Positions 25,860 through 36,792 of a DNA stretch of 39,327 nt are shown one piece after another. Source of the stretch: Pseudomonadota bacterium (GTDB taxonomy: Bacteria; Pseudomonadota; Alphaproteobacteria; Kiloniellales; J153); NCBI GenBank assembly GCA_022572105.1, contig JACZWN010000003.1:1-39327 (forward strand), written 5' to 3'. Every line of letters starts with the position of its first letter. Position 1 is the first letter of the stretch. The position numbers were made by a program, and so were the translations under genes. The notes under the pieces were generated by a model. That model had not been told where the DNA came from, made no database searches, and worked only from the letters and a program-made list of their open reading frames with translations.

Positions 25860-26795
25860 TCACCCGCCCTCGACCGGCGTCAGCCAGCCGTGGTCGTCGG
25901 GGTGCTCGCCGCGCACGATGCTCAGGAACCGCTCCTGCACCCGGGCCGTGACCGGGCCCATCTTGCCCGCGCCGACTTCGATCTTGTCGACGCTGCGGAT
26001 CGGCGTGACCTCGCTCGCGGTGCCGGTGAAGAACAGTTCGTCGGCGGCGTAGAGGATCTCGCGCGGCATGACGCATTCGCGCACCGGGATGTCGAGGTCG
26101 TGGGCGATCTGCATGACCGAGGCGCGGGTCACGCCCTGCAGGTTGCTGCCCTCGATGGGCGGCGTCATCAGCTCGCCGTTCATGACCGCGAAGAGGTTCT
26201 GGCCGCTGCCCTCGCTGATCACGCCCGAAGTGGTCAGGGCGATCGCCTCGACGTAGCCGTTGGCTTGGGCCTCGAGCTTGATCAGCTGGGCGTTGTTGTA
26301 GTGGCCGGCCGACTTGGCCATGCCCGGGAAGGTGTTGCCATGGGCGCGTTGCCAACTCGAGACGCAGACATCGACGCCGCGTTCGAGCGCGTCCTGGCCC
26401 AGATACCGGCCCCACTCCCAGGCCGGCACGTAGGTGTCGATCGGGCTGCCGATGCCGTCCATCACCATGGAGCCATAGCCGCGCAGCACCATGGGCCGGA
26501 TATAACAGGCCTTGAGGGCGTTCTTGCGCACCACCTGGCAACAGGCCGCGGTCAGATCGGCCTCGGAATAGCCGGGGTCCATGCGGTAGATGCGGCACGA
26601 GTTCCTGAGCCGGCGCAGGTGCTCGGGCAGGCGGAAGATCGCCGGGCCCTGCGCGGTGTCGTAGCAACGGATGCCCTCGAACACCGAGGAGCCGAACTGC
26701 ACCGCCGTCGAGAGCACGTGCAGCGTCGCCTCGGCCCAGGGCACGAACGCGCCGTTCTTCCAGATCCAGTCCGCTTCCTTGACCGTCGCGCTCAT
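25860..26795 (-). CDS. ilvE: branched-chain amino acid aminotransferase
   Basis: A pyridoxal-phosphate enzyme (fold type IV) for the last step of valine, leucine and isoleucine synthesis. Of 311 residues, it shows WKNGAFVPWAEATLHVLS, SSVFEGIRCY, and the PLP lysine Lys161 in GMAKSAGHYNNAQ. ISEGSGQNLF and FFTGTASEVTPI follow, both typical. The start ATG at 26795 is supported by homology of the first residues. The gene stands alone on the minus strand. Downstream, a short imperfect hairpin (25809-25848) may end transcription. Confidence 0.93.
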   Translation of the reverse strand: MSATVKEADWIWKNGAFVPWAEATLHVLSTAVQFGSSVFEGIRCYDTAQGPAIFRLPEHLRRLRNSCRIYRMDPGYSEADLTAACCQVVRKNALKACYIRPMVLRGYGSMVMDGIGSPIDTYVPAWEWGRYLGQDALERGVDVCVSSWQRAHGNTFPGMAKSAGHYNNAQLIKLEAQANGYVEAIALTTSGVISEGSGQNLFAVMNGELMTPPIEGSNLQGVTRASVMQIAHDLDIPVRECVMPREILYAADELFFTGTASEVTPIRSVDKIEVGAGKMGPVTARVQERFLSIVRGEHPDDHGWLTPVEGG

Positions 26796-26990
26796 GGCAT
26801 CGGGCTCCCGTCGTTGGCCGCCGCCACTCTAGGGCATTTTCGGATTGCACGGAACCAGCCCACGCCCCAAGGAACACGAGGCTATAGCGGGGATCGTGAT
26901 GTCCGCTTCGGTAGTAAGCCGGCCTCAATCCCTGGTGGCGTTAGGGTCCGCTTATAGACACAACCGCAAGTTGGTACGGCCCGAGGATGC

Positions 26991-27164
26991 CGAGCTTGGT
27001 CATTGACGACGCTACGGGAGAAGCTGGTCAAGATTGGCGCCAAGGTCGTCCGCCACGGTCGCTATGTCACTTTCCGATTGGCAGAAGTGGCGGTGCCGAG
27101 GGACCTGTTCCGGAAAATCCTCCGACTCATCGATGGGCTGCGACGAGCCCCTTTGCCGCCATGA
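26991..27164 (+). pseudogene. C-terminal remnant of an IS1380-family transposase
   Basis: In the frame ending at TGA 27162-27164 the sequence reads WSLTTLREKLVKIGAKVV, then RHGRYVTFRLAEVAVPR and ILRLID. This is the well-conserved C-terminus of IS1380-type transposases. Only about 57 residues remain, and no N-terminal or catalytic part is found upstream. It is a dead fragment left by a deletion or a larger rearrangement. Confidence 0.75.
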
Positions 27165-27441
27165 CGGCGGCCCATCCAGATGCATCAAGGCCACCCGACA
27201 GGACAGGTCTGTGCCGTGCAGGTCCGAGTGCGCCCTCTTCTTGCGAAATGGTCACTGGGCCGAGTTACTCATCGCCAAATCAGCCCGATCAAGAGCGGGA
27301 CTACAGCCTATCGTGACAGCTCAAGGCCGGATTGGCGGTCGGATGCCCATTGTGCTACCATTGTCCGCGATTGGGAGGAGCCATCTGGGGAATCCCGGAT
27401 GAATTTGCTCGTCTAACAGACAAATCAGAGAGGACGCAGCG
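27165..27441. other. 277-base intergenic stretch after the transposase remnant
   Basis: No convincing gene is seen. It may still contain the right end of the insertion sequence; ATCTGGGGAATCCCGG near 27,382-27,397 resembles IS1380-type ends as I remember them, which is weak evidence. GAGAGGACGCAGCG before 27442 is the ribosome-binding region of the next gene. Confidence 0.3.
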
Positions 27442-28293
27442 ATGAACGGAATCGCAAAACTGATATTGCCGTTGGTCGGCACGTTGGTGCTGGCCGGCTG
27501 CGCCGGCATGGAGCTGCAAAGGGCACAGGAGATGTCGCCGCAAGGCTCGGCGTTCAATACCAACCTCTACGAGGGCTACGTGGACCTGGCGGCCTCGGAG
27601 TACGCCGAGGCCGACTATCGGGATTCCGATACCTTCGCCGCACGGGCGATCAGCGCCGGCAGCGGCCAGCTGGTCAGGCCCGAGCAAATCGACCGTCGCG
27701 CCCTGCCCGAGGACAAGGTCGGCGAGTTGATGGCCGCGCGCCGGCGCCTGGCGATGGCGCTGAGTACCGGCGCGTCGGAACGGAATCCCGCGGAAGCGGC
27801 CCGCGCCCAGGTGATGTTCGACTGCTGGATGCAAGAACAGGAGGAAAACTTCCAACCCGAGGACATCGCCCGCTGCCGCGGGGCCATGATGGCGGCCCTC
27901 GACATTTTGGAAATGAAGCCGGTCGCCATGGCGGCGCCCGCGCCGAAGCTGGCCCCGGTTCCGGGGCCTTACGTGGTGTTCTTCCAGACCGATAGCTTCG
28001 AGCTCAATGAGAAATCGCTCGCGATCATCAAGGACGCCGCGGGCAATGCATCGTCCGCGAAGGTCATGAAAGCGGTTCTGAGCGGCCATACGGATACCGC
28101 CGGATCGGACGGCTATAACAAGGGGTTGTCCCGCGCCCGGGTGATTGCCGTTGGCAACGCCCTGATGGAGGCCGGGGTGTCGCGCAAGCTCGTGCAAAAG
28201 GACTACTACGGCGAATCCAAGCTCCGGGTCGCGACGCCGGATGACACGGCGAACCAAGATAACCGGCGCGTCGAGATCAAATTCGACCGCTAA
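27442..28293 (+). CDS. OmpA-domain lipoprotein
   Basis: A probable outer-membrane lipoprotein that binds peptidoglycan. It has a signal peptide with lipobox LAGC (Cys at residue 20). A helical region of about 140 residues with two cysteines (CWMQ and CRG) follows, then a Pro/Ala linker, then an OmpA-like domain with YVVFFQTDSFELNEKSL, LSGHTDTAGSDGYNKGLSRA and DNRRVEIKFDR. These are the diaminopimelate-binding residues of the family. Of 283 residues, complete. No Pal-Tol genes are next to it, so it is an orphan and its specific role is unknown. Confidence 0.88.
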   Translation: MNGIAKLILPLVGTLVLAGCAGMELQRAQEMSPQGSAFNTNLYEGYVDLAASEYAEADYRDSDTFAARAISAGSGQLVRPEQIDRRALPEDKVGELMAARRRLAMALSTGASERNPAEAARAQVMFDCWMQEQEENFQPEDIARCRGAMMAALDILEMKPVAMAAPAPKLAPVPGPYVVFFQTDSFELNEKSLAIIKDAAGNASSAKVMKAVLSGHTDTAGSDGYNKGLSRARVIAVGNALMEAGVSRKLVQKDYYGESKLRVATPDDTANQDNRRVEIKFDR

Positions 28294-28645
28294 CATGCCG
28301 GGGCAGCATCCCCGCCGTCGTCGAGGCGGCGGGGTCGCCGCAACGGGAACGAACGCGGTTTTGCAATCGATGCCGAGGTGCGATTAGGCCTCGGTTGTGG
28401 GTCTCAGGCGCGCTGTCCCTTCCCTTTAATCAGTCCGGCCCGAACTCGGGTTCGGCCCAGTCTTCTATGGCGGATATGTGGATATCCGCGCCAGGTTAGC
28501 TCTTACCTCTCGACTCAGCGGCGCCGATCTGCCCTCCGCAATCGAAGTGAGCTGGGCAGTATGCCGTTTTCCCGAAAGCCCAATGAGTCTAAGCTAACGA
28601 GTGGTCCTAATAATTGGGGAGAGGCCCTACAAGGGGACGGCGACC
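28294..28645. other. 352-base intergenic region with two hairpins
   Basis: CCCCGCCG (28310-28317) and CGGCGGGG (28327-28334) form a strong stem just after the OmpA-domain gene and may end its transcription, although no T-run follows. A second stem, CCGAGG/CCTCGG, lies at 28373-28394. The rest, to 28645, is lower in GC and shows no gene; it should contain the promoter of the next gene. Confidence 0.4.
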
Positions 28646-29410
28646 ATGGAAAAGAGGAAGTGCTTGTTGAGCGCTGCCGCGTTTAGCGTCGCGGTCGTAC
28701 TATCTTGTGCCCTCACAGGCACGGCACAGGCTCAGTTTGATATCCTCAAGTCGGCAAAAGAGGCCCTAGGCTCGTTTGGAGGGGCAACCGGCGGCGCCGG
28801 CGCGCTCACCGACGCGGAGATCGGTGACGGCCTGATCGAGGCGCTAAGGGTCGGCACCGAACGGGTGGTCGGGCAGGTGGGCACAGCAGACGGCTACAAC
28901 CTGGATCCGGACATCCACATCCCGCTACCGGGAGTCCTCAAAGACGTGCAGAAGGTTTTGAAGTCCATCGGCATGTCCAGCCTTGCCGACGACTTGGAAC
29001 TGCGTCTCAACCGGGCGGCCGAGGTGGCTGCGCCCGAGGCCAAGGAGCTGTTCTGGCAGGCTATCAGCGAAATGACGCTGGACGACGTGCGGCAGATCTA
29101 CGAAGGGCCAGACGACGCCGCCACTCGCTATTTCCAGGATAAGATGACACCGCCGCTGGCCAAGCGCTTGCAGCCGGTGGTTAACCGCTCGCTAGCCGAC
29201 GTGGGAGCGATCCAGTCTTACGACAACATGATGGGGCAATATAAATCGGTGCCTTTCGTGCCCGACGTGAAAGCGGATCTGACCAGCTACGTGGTCGAGA
29301 AGGCTATGGATGGCCTTTTCTATTACGTCGCCAAGGAGGAAGCCGCGATCCGCAACAATCCGGCGGCGAGGACGACCGAGCTGCTGCAAAAGGTTTTCGG
29401 GGCGGGTTAA
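28646..29410 (+). CDS. DUF4197-family secreted protein
   Basis: A probable periplasmic protein of 254 residues whose function is not known. The signal peptide ends near GTAQAQ (residue 30). The mature part shows the DUF4197 pattern: LTDAEIGDGLIEALRVGTERVV, ILLP-type DIHIPLPGVLKDV, FWQAISEMTLDDVRQIYEG, AATRYFQDKM and NRSLADVGAIQSYDNMMGQY. ATG 28646 is chosen with AAGGGGACGG before it. It may be an orphan gene; nothing around it hints at a pathway. Confidence 0.8.
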   Translation: MEKRKCLLSAAAFSVAVVLSCALTGTAQAQFDILKSAKEALGSFGGATGGAGALTDAEIGDGLIEALRVGTERVVGQVGTADGYNLDPDIHIPLPGVLKDVQKVLKSIGMSSLADDLELRLNRAAEVAAPEAKELFWQAISEMTLDDVRQIYEGPDDAATRYFQDKMTPPLAKRLQPVVNRSLADVGAIQSYDNMMGQYKSVPFVPDVKADLTSYVVEKAMDGLFYYVAKEEAAIRNNPAARTTELLQKVFGAG

Positions 29411-29612
29411 GTAAACCGTCCCGGAAGCGTGTAGCTTTCAGCGGCTAGGCGCCCAGCGTCACGAATGTCCGCTTTGGGTTAAACTCGAAAATGCGACGAT
29501 GCCATCGCGAACGTCCGCTGCTGGCGCAAGAGCGGAAATCGATAAGGGGGCGTTCGAGCATTACTCCGGCATCGTGCGCCTGATAGATCGAGCCCGGCAA
29601 TATCGCGGTCGA

Positions 29613-30926
29613 CTACCGGACCGACGGATCGCCGCCGGTGTCAATTCGGGCGCGAGCCTTCGCCGGCCCCGCATCGACATAGGTATACTCGATCTTCCTG
29701 AAGTCGCCGTACAACACGCGCAAATACGCCTCGGTTTGGTTCGGGCAGGCAACGTCGCCGCCGAGAAATGGGACCGTCGACGTCGGTAAGACGATCTCCT
29801 GCGGCACGCCGTAACCCCCGCTCTCGGTGGCCGGCATGGCGCCCTTGTGGCTCTGCCTTTCGAGCACGGCTTCACCGTGGCTGATCGCCCGCCGGTAAAT
29901 CATTATGTCGGCCCGGATTTCGCCGCGCAGGCGATTGCGTTCCCACCGGAAGGGCCATCGTTTCGGCGGATCGAATGAGATCGAGATGAAATCTTTCTTC
30001 TCGAAAAGGTCGACGAAGTAACCATCCCGCGCGCCACGTTCGGCGAGCCCGGCCGCCAACCGCTCCCAGGTCATGTCACCGTCGAGCAGAACCGACAGGT
30101 CGATGTCGTCCTCCCAATCGAGAAGCGCGCCGCGCTCCCTCACGGCGCCAAGAAGGCTGCCCCCCTCCAGCCAGTGCACGACCCCCATTTCGCTCAGGCA
30201 GGCGGCAACATGATGGCTGAGTTCCTTCATGTGCTCACGGCAGCAGGGCGCGGTGTTGAGGCCGAGACGGTTGACGTAGAGATTGAACGGGCAGGGTGGC
30301 GTCGATTTCCCACAACCCCTCCAACTGACGGCGCCCTTCGATAGCACCAGTTCGCGGATGCCATGGCGCCGTCGGAATGCCACGATATCGCCCTTCACCT
30401 GGGTCTCCAGGACCGACAGGTCGCGATCGCTCAAGGGATATAGCCGGCGCCGTCGGCCGGCCCAACGCTGGCGAAGGAACCACGTTAGTTCGATTGCCAT
30501 GGCGGCCGCCAGGACCGCCTGGAGCTTGATGTTGGGGATGGCCAAACCGGCGAGGAGGGCTGGGCCGAGCAGCCACAGTCCGGCGTAGTCACCGTGCTTC
30601 GCCAAGAATTCGACCATTCGGGAAGCCGGTCGGGAGGCCGGTCGGAAGGCGATTGCAGGGGCCGCGATGATGTAAAACACGACGACCACGAAGCCGACCG
30701 AGATGTAGAGGGCGGGACGGTCGAGGCCATCGGGCGACAGCGACACCAGCGCCACCGTAAGGGCCGCCAGAACCCCCGTCGCCAGGGATGCAGGCAAGCT
30801 GGGCGGATACCAGTTCCGTGGATATCTCAAGAGGCGGACGAAGGATAGATAAGTCGCCACATAAAGGGCGGCGGCGATCAGAGCGGCGATCACCTGGGTG
30901 GTCGCTGATGCGCCGATGCCGGTCAC
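29613..30926 (-). CDS. LicD-family phosphotransferase with an N-terminal membrane domain
   Basis: LicD proteins move phosphocholine or similar phospho-groups from a CDP carrier to surface glycans. Residues 1-155 hold four or five hydrophobic segments (about 9-32, 47-64, 72-93, 113-150). A cysteine-rich patch follows (CGKSTPPC, CC at 228-229), and the LicD domain starts near 235 with GGSLLGAVRERG at 255-266 and WEDDIDLSV at 271-279, whose aspartates should bind metal. Most LicD proteins are soluble, so the membrane part is unusual. Its start overlaps the stop of the cytidylyltransferase gene (ATGA), so they act together. Composition is less GC-rich than the core. Confidence 0.8.
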   Translation of the reverse strand: MTGIGASATTQVIAALIAAALYVATYLSFVRLLRYPRNWYPPSLPASLATGVLAALTVALVSLSPDGLDRPALYISVGFVVVVFYIIAAPAIAFRPASRPASRMVEFLAKHGDYAGLWLLGPALLAGLAIPNIKLQAVLAAAMAIELTWFLRQRWAGRRRRLYPLSDRDLSVLETQVKGDIVAFRRRHGIRELVLSKGAVSWRGCGKSTPPCPFNLYVNRLGLNTAPCCREHMKELSHHVAACLSEMGVVHWLEGGSLLGAVRERGALLDWEDDIDLSVLLDGDMTWERLAAGLAERGARDGYFVDLFEKKDFISISFDPPKRWPFRWERNRLRGEIRADIMIYRRAISHGEAVLERQSHKGAMPATESGGYGVPQEIVLPTSTVPFLGGDVACPNQTEAYLRVLYGDFRKIEYTYVDAGPAKARARIDTGGDPSVR

Positions 30927-31735
30927 AGCCTTTGTGTCTCACCTCGCGCCATGTCCCGTCCGATCGTCATTGCCGCGCGGCGGTTACCCTCCGCCGTCAG
31001 AATGCGCGGCAGGACCTCGGCATGGGCGCGCTCGATGTCGGCGGCGAAATCGATCTCGATCCAAGGCATGCCGGTGATGTCCTCGAATGCGAAGGTGCCG
31101 CGTGGCGAGGTCAGCAGAACATCGCGGATCGTCTCCTCGTAAGGTTCGTGGCGGCGGCCTTGGCGTAAGTAGAGCTCGGTCTGAAGGATGATCTTCTTGG
31201 CCACCTCGGCCGACAGCTTGAAAAAGCCCACCGATTCACCGCAGAAATCGAACTCGGCGCTCAACCATTTGCGGAACTCGACGATCTCGCCGTCCCGGAC
31301 ACATACTTTGACAGGCTCATCGCCCGGATCGAAGCCACGATCGAGGAGCAGGCAGTTCTGGTGGCGTGAGTTGACCAGACGCTCCACCAATGCCTCGTCG
31401 TAGAGGACGTCGGCGTCCATTAGGAGGACCGGCCCCCCGCAACACAATTCGTCGCGCAAGGCCCACAGGGTGACGATGTTGCCCGCTTCATAATCCTCGT
31501 TGAACACGGTTCGCACGTAATCCTGTGCCCCTAGGGCAGCGATCTGCCGCTCGATGTCTTGGTGGTGATAACCGACGCCGAGTACCAACTCGTCTATGCC
31601 GTGTCGCCTGAGAATTTCGATATGGAATTGTAGCAAAGATTTACCACCGAAGCGCAGCAAGACCTTCGGTGGAGGTTTGGTGGCCGTAAATCCGAGCCGG
31701 GCACCGATCCCGGCCGCCAACATAACTACCTTCAT
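30923..31735 (-). CDS. nucleotidyltransferase, LicC/phosphocholine cytidylyltransferase-like
   Basis: It probably activates a small phospho-compound such as phosphocholine or a phosphonate as a CDP or CMP derivative. The nucleotide-binding signature is MKVVMLAAGIGARLG followed by PKVLL. Further family features are NEDYEAGNIVTLWALRDEL, LLMDADVLYD (metal Asp), CVRDGEIVEF, CGESVGFFKLS and PWIEIDF. The start at 31735 has GGGGA about 8 bases before it; 31765 is a longer alternative. It overlaps the LicD-like gene downstream. No choline uptake or kinase genes (licA, licB) are in the window, so the substrate is open. Confidence 0.8.
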   Translation of the reverse strand: MKVVMLAAGIGARLGFTATKPPPKVLLRFGGKSLLQFHIEILRRHGIDELVLGVGYHHQDIERQIAALGAQDYVRTVFNEDYEAGNIVTLWALRDELCCGGPVLLMDADVLYDEALVERLVNSRHQNCLLLDRGFDPGDEPVKVCVRDGEIVEFRKWLSAEFDFCGESVGFFKLSAEVAKKIILQTELYLRQGRRHEPYEETIRDVLLTSPRGTFAFEDITGMPWIEIDFAADIERAHAEVLPRILTAEGNRRAAMTIGRDMARGETQRL

Positions 31736-32076
31736 ACGCCATTCCCCACAGCAGCGGCCGCTCACGGCGACGATAAGTCGGCGCCGCGTGCGCTGCCAGG
31801 CAGCGTGGCGCGCCTACCTTCCTCGACGAGTTGGGACGCATTGATACAGAAAGATCGGATCAATCTAACCGATCGCGCCCCATTTGGCTAATGGCGGGCA
31901 ATAGGGCGAGGCAAGGCGGCCCCTTTGCTTGCGCCAACCCAAGGGTGGCGCTGGTTTAGCGGTGGGTCGTCATGGACGGTGCCGGCTTGATCCGATACCG
32001 CAAAAGAAAGCGCATGGTCTCTTTATTGAGGGTCTGCGCTTGGCCGGATTTTCTGAGAAATGACCGCTTCGGGCCG
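31736..32076. other. 341-base intergenic region
   Basis: No gene is seen. The inverted repeat GATCGG/CCGATC at 31853-31874 might be a regulatory site for the licC-like gene. The base composition is intermediate between the two flanking regions. Confidence 0.35.
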
Positions 32077-32097
32077 ATCAGCGCTCCTTGGTATCAG
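32077..32097 (-). repeat. dispersed repeat, copy A (21 bases, minus orientation)
   Basis: It is the reverse complement of the 21-base sequence at 33599-33619, with core ATACCAAGGAGCGCT. It contains the TGA stop of the yibQ-like gene. Confidence 0.75.
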
Positions 32098-33392
32098 CCC
32101 GAGGTCTCGACGTACTGCCGGCCGATGCCCAGGCGGTGGCGCACGACGGCGCTGATCGGCACGATGGCGAAGCCGCGCGCGCGCGCCTCGGGCAGCCAGC
32201 GCGCCAGCACGTCGAGGGTGGCGCGGTGCGGATGGCCGATCCCGATGGCGCTGCCGCGGCGCAAGGCCACGGCTTCCAGCCGCTCGAACTGGCGGGCGAT
32301 CGCGGCCCGGTCGCTCCATTCGTTGTCGAGGAAGATGTCGCGCTCGGCGTAGGCCACGCCGGCGTGCCGGGCCATGGCGGCGCCGACGCTGGCCGGCGAG
32401 GTGACCGAATCGAGGAACAACAGGCCGCGGCTCCTGAGCGCGCCCATGACGGCAGCCATGCCCCGGGGCGAAGCGGTGAAGCGGCTGCCCATATGGTTGT
32501 TGACGCCGACGAAGCCGTCGAAGCGCTCCAGACCCCAGTCGAGCCGGCGCGCGAGCTCCGCGTCCGGCAAATCGGCGCCGAGCACGTTGGGCCCGGGATC
32601 GTAGCTCGCATCGCGCGGCTCCATGGGCACGTGCAGCATCAATTCGTGACCGGCCGCCCGCGCCTGCCCGGCCATGCGCCCCAGGCCCTCCGCATAGGTC
32701 ATGAAGGAGAGCGTGAGCGGCCCGGGCAGCGCGATGGCGCGCTGCGTGCCGGCGCGATTGAGGCCCAAGTCGTCGAGGACCACCGCGATCATGGGCCGGG
32801 TGCCGAGGTTGGCGACCGGCACCGCGAAACGCCGCCAGGCCGGACGGCGCGCCGTGGCACCCTCGGGCACGGGCGGGACCGGCAGCGCCACCTGCTGCAG
32901 CGCGCCAGCGCCGGGCGGCCCGGCCGTATTTGGCGCCGGTCCGGCCGATTTTGGCGCCGGTCCGGCCGCGGTCTCGAGCGGCTCCTCGTAGAGACGCGCG
33001 AACGCGGCTTCGGTAGCCACGGCGAGCACTTGCGTTTCGCCCAACGGGGCCGGCGCGGCGTCGGGAGCGGGCACGGCCAGCTCGAACCGCGTCACCTCGC
33101 CCAGCGCGATCCGGGCCCCGCCGTCGTGGGTGACGCCGGAACCCGCGCCGTCCTCGATCAGGCGGATTGCGACCGAAGATCCGGTCCCGTAGCCGGGCCG
33201 GCCGCCGTCCGCCAGGTAGACGCCCGTGAACCCGCCGAGCAGAACGCAGGACAGGCCCAGACCGGTGAGCACCGACATGTGGCGCCGCTTCGCGCGTGCG
33301 CGCTTGGCCGCGTCGTCCGCGTCGCGTTGACGGGCGTGCGCCCTGGCCTGGTCGACGGCTTGACGGTGTGATGACTTTCCGGTATCCGGCAT
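32094..33392 (-). CDS. divergent polysaccharide deacetylase (YibQ family)
   Basis: A NodB-fold protein of the DUF610/YibQ group, 432 residues. The N-terminus is basic, followed by one membrane segment (about 40-62) and a long Ala/Pro linker with a 21-base tandem repeat. The catalytic-type domain starts with RPMIAVVLDDLGLNRAGT and continues LMLHVPMEP, NNHMGSRFTAS, LFLDSVTSP and IGIGHPHRATLDVL. It is probably anchored in the inner membrane and faces the periplasm. The usual deacetylase metal site is only partly kept, as in the rest of this family, and the true substrate is unknown. In many proteobacteria it lies beside a ctp gene; here it does not. Confidence 0.85.
   Translation of the reverse strand: MPDTGKSSHRQAVDQARAHARQRDADDAAKRARAKRRHMSVLTGLGLSCVLLGGFTGVYLADGGRPGYGTGSSVAIRLIEDGAGSGVTHDGGARIALGEVTRFELAVPAPDAAPAPLGETQVLAVATEAAFARLYEEPLETAAGPAPKSAGPAPNTAGPPGAGALQQVALPVPPVPEGATARRPAWRRFAVPVANLGTRPMIAVVLDDLGLNRAGTQRAIALPGPLTLSFMTYAEGLGRMAGQARAAGHELMLHVPMEPRDASYDPGPNVLGADLPDAELARRLDWGLERFDGFVGVNNHMGSRFTASPRGMAAVMGALRSRGLLFLDSVTSPASVGAAMARHAGVAYAERDIFLDNEWSDRAAIARQFERLEAVALRRGSAIGIGHPHRATLDVLARWLPEARARGFAIVPISAVVRHRLGIGRQYVETSG
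32921..32962 (-). repeat. 21-base in-frame tandem duplication in the yibQ linker
   Basis: Two near-identical 21-base units, sharing GGCGCCGGTC, encode the repeated AGPAPKS / AGPAPNT in the linker. Confidence 0.7.
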
Positions 33393-33398
33393 GCGTTT

Positions 33399-33413
33399 AT
33401 ACCAAGGAGCGCT
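33399..33413 (+). repeat. dispersed repeat, copy B (15-base core)
   Basis: ATACCAAGGAGCGCT lies seven bases upstream of the yibQ-like start, in plus orientation. Confidence 0.7.
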
Positions 33414-33598
33414 TCCCCGATTCGATCCATCGGGCAGCCTACCACGGGGGCCGCCCCGGCGCCTAACGGCGCCCGGGCGGTATAGCCCTAGATTCCTTGC
33501 CGATTAATTAACGTTTTCGCCCCCAAATCCGCCCGCGCCCGCCATCGACAAGCACTGGCTTCAACGGAACGGATGGCTACAATCTTCCTGAGCTGCCA

Positions 33599-33619
33599 CT
33601 GATACCAAGGAGCGCTGAT
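33599..33619 (+). repeat. dispersed repeat, copy C (21 bases) acting as ribosome-binding site
   Basis: It has the core ATACCAAGGAGCGCT and ends one base before the ATG at 33621. Its AAGGAG is the Shine-Dalgarno of the small gene that follows. Confidence 0.75.
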
Positions 33620-33620
33620 A

Positions 33621-33824
33621 ATGACCAAAGCTAGGGCCCGCCAACGGGCAAAGGCGAAAGCGGGGCAGAAAGCGAGAAAGCGAGAAGCCAACGCCGACCG
33701 GCCCGGCCAAAAAATCCAGCCGGGGCGGTTCGATCCGGGACCAAGTTCGATAAAAAGCCCGCGCGTGAATGCCAACGCCAAGAACTTCGCCAGGACCAAA
33801 CGCGGCGCGGCGCGGTCGAGATAG
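33621..33824 (+). CDS. small, very basic protein, 67 aa
   Basis: I do not know a function. The protein begins MTKARARQRAKAKAGQKARK, continues with a middle part containing PGRFDPGPSSIKSPRVNAN, and ends in RTKRGAARS. About a third of the residues are Lys or Arg, with no cysteine and no hydrophobic core, so it is probably disordered and could bind nucleic acid or ribosomes. A strong AAGGAG in a dispersed repeat precedes the ATG. I believe similar short proteins exist in related genomes, but could not check this. Confidence 0.6.
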   Translation: MTKARARQRAKAKAGQKARKREANADRPGQKIQPGRFDPGPSSIKSPRVNANAKNFARTKRGAARSR

Positions 33825-33922
33825 GCCGTGCCCCCGAATTCGTCCGCTCCAACCCCGACCGCGGACTTCCAAGGCGGCCCAAAGGGCGCTCGTGACAATA
33901 CTTTAAGTTTCCCCGCCCCCGC

Positions 33923-34315
33923 CTAAGCGTCCGTGCCCAAAGCATCCAAAATAGGGCACTCGGGCCGATCGTCGCCGTGGCAGCGCTCCATGAGGTAGGT
34001 GAGGGTTTCGCGCATGCCGCGCAAGCCCGCGATCTTGCGGTCGATCTCGGCGACATGGTTCGCGGCCAGCGCCTTGACCTGGGCGCTGCGGCGTTCCGAA
34101 TCGCGCCACAGCGCCAGCAGATCGGCGACCTCGCCGACCGAGAAGCCGAGCCCGCGCGCGCGCTGGATGAAGCGCAGGGTCTGAACGTCGTGATCGCCGT
34201 AGACGCGGTAGCCCGAATGGGTCCGCGCTGCGGCCGCGATCAGGCCGATGCTCTCGTAATAGCGGATGGCTTTCGCCGAGATGCCGGTCTTATCCGCGAC
34301 GGTTCCGATCTGCAT
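33923..34315 (-). CDS. cueR: copper-responsive MerR-family regulator CueR
   Basis: A dimeric activator that senses Cu(I) and untwists promoters with long spacers. Of 130 residues, the N-terminal helix-turn-helix reads MQIGTVADKTGISAKAIRYY, followed by the wing SGYRVYG, a dimerisation helix, and the metal-binding loop CHGDDRPEC with Cys112 and Cys120, the same positions as in E. coli CueR. It starts 11 bases downstream of copA on the same strand, so it is transcribed from the copA promoter that it is expected to control, giving feedback. Confidence 0.93.
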   Translation of the reverse strand: MQIGTVADKTGISAKAIRYYESIGLIAAAARTHSGYRVYGDHDVQTLRFIQRARGLGFSVGEVADLLALWRDSERRSAQVKALAANHVAEIDRKIAGLRGMRETLTYLMERCHGDDRPECPILDALGTDA

Positions 34316-34326
34316 GGCGGTCTCCC

Positions 34327-36714
<2,388 letters not shown>

Positions 36715-36792
36715 GTTTCCCTCCGTTCGCGCGGTCCCCGCAGGCGGCATCCTCGCCGCTCAGGTACCTATGAATCGCCATGGAATAGGCGT

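Noticed and set aside
26987-27416. Small plus-strand open frames between ilvE and the OmpA-domain gene
   Set aside because: They are in frames other than the transposase remnant, with no protein-like pattern or ribosome-binding site.
26899-29474. Shared ATGTCCGCTT at 26899 and 29465 as a dispersed repeat
   Set aside because: Only ten bases match and the flanks differ. It reminds me of a repeat-like sequence seen in alphaproteobacterial spacers, but this cannot be supported here.
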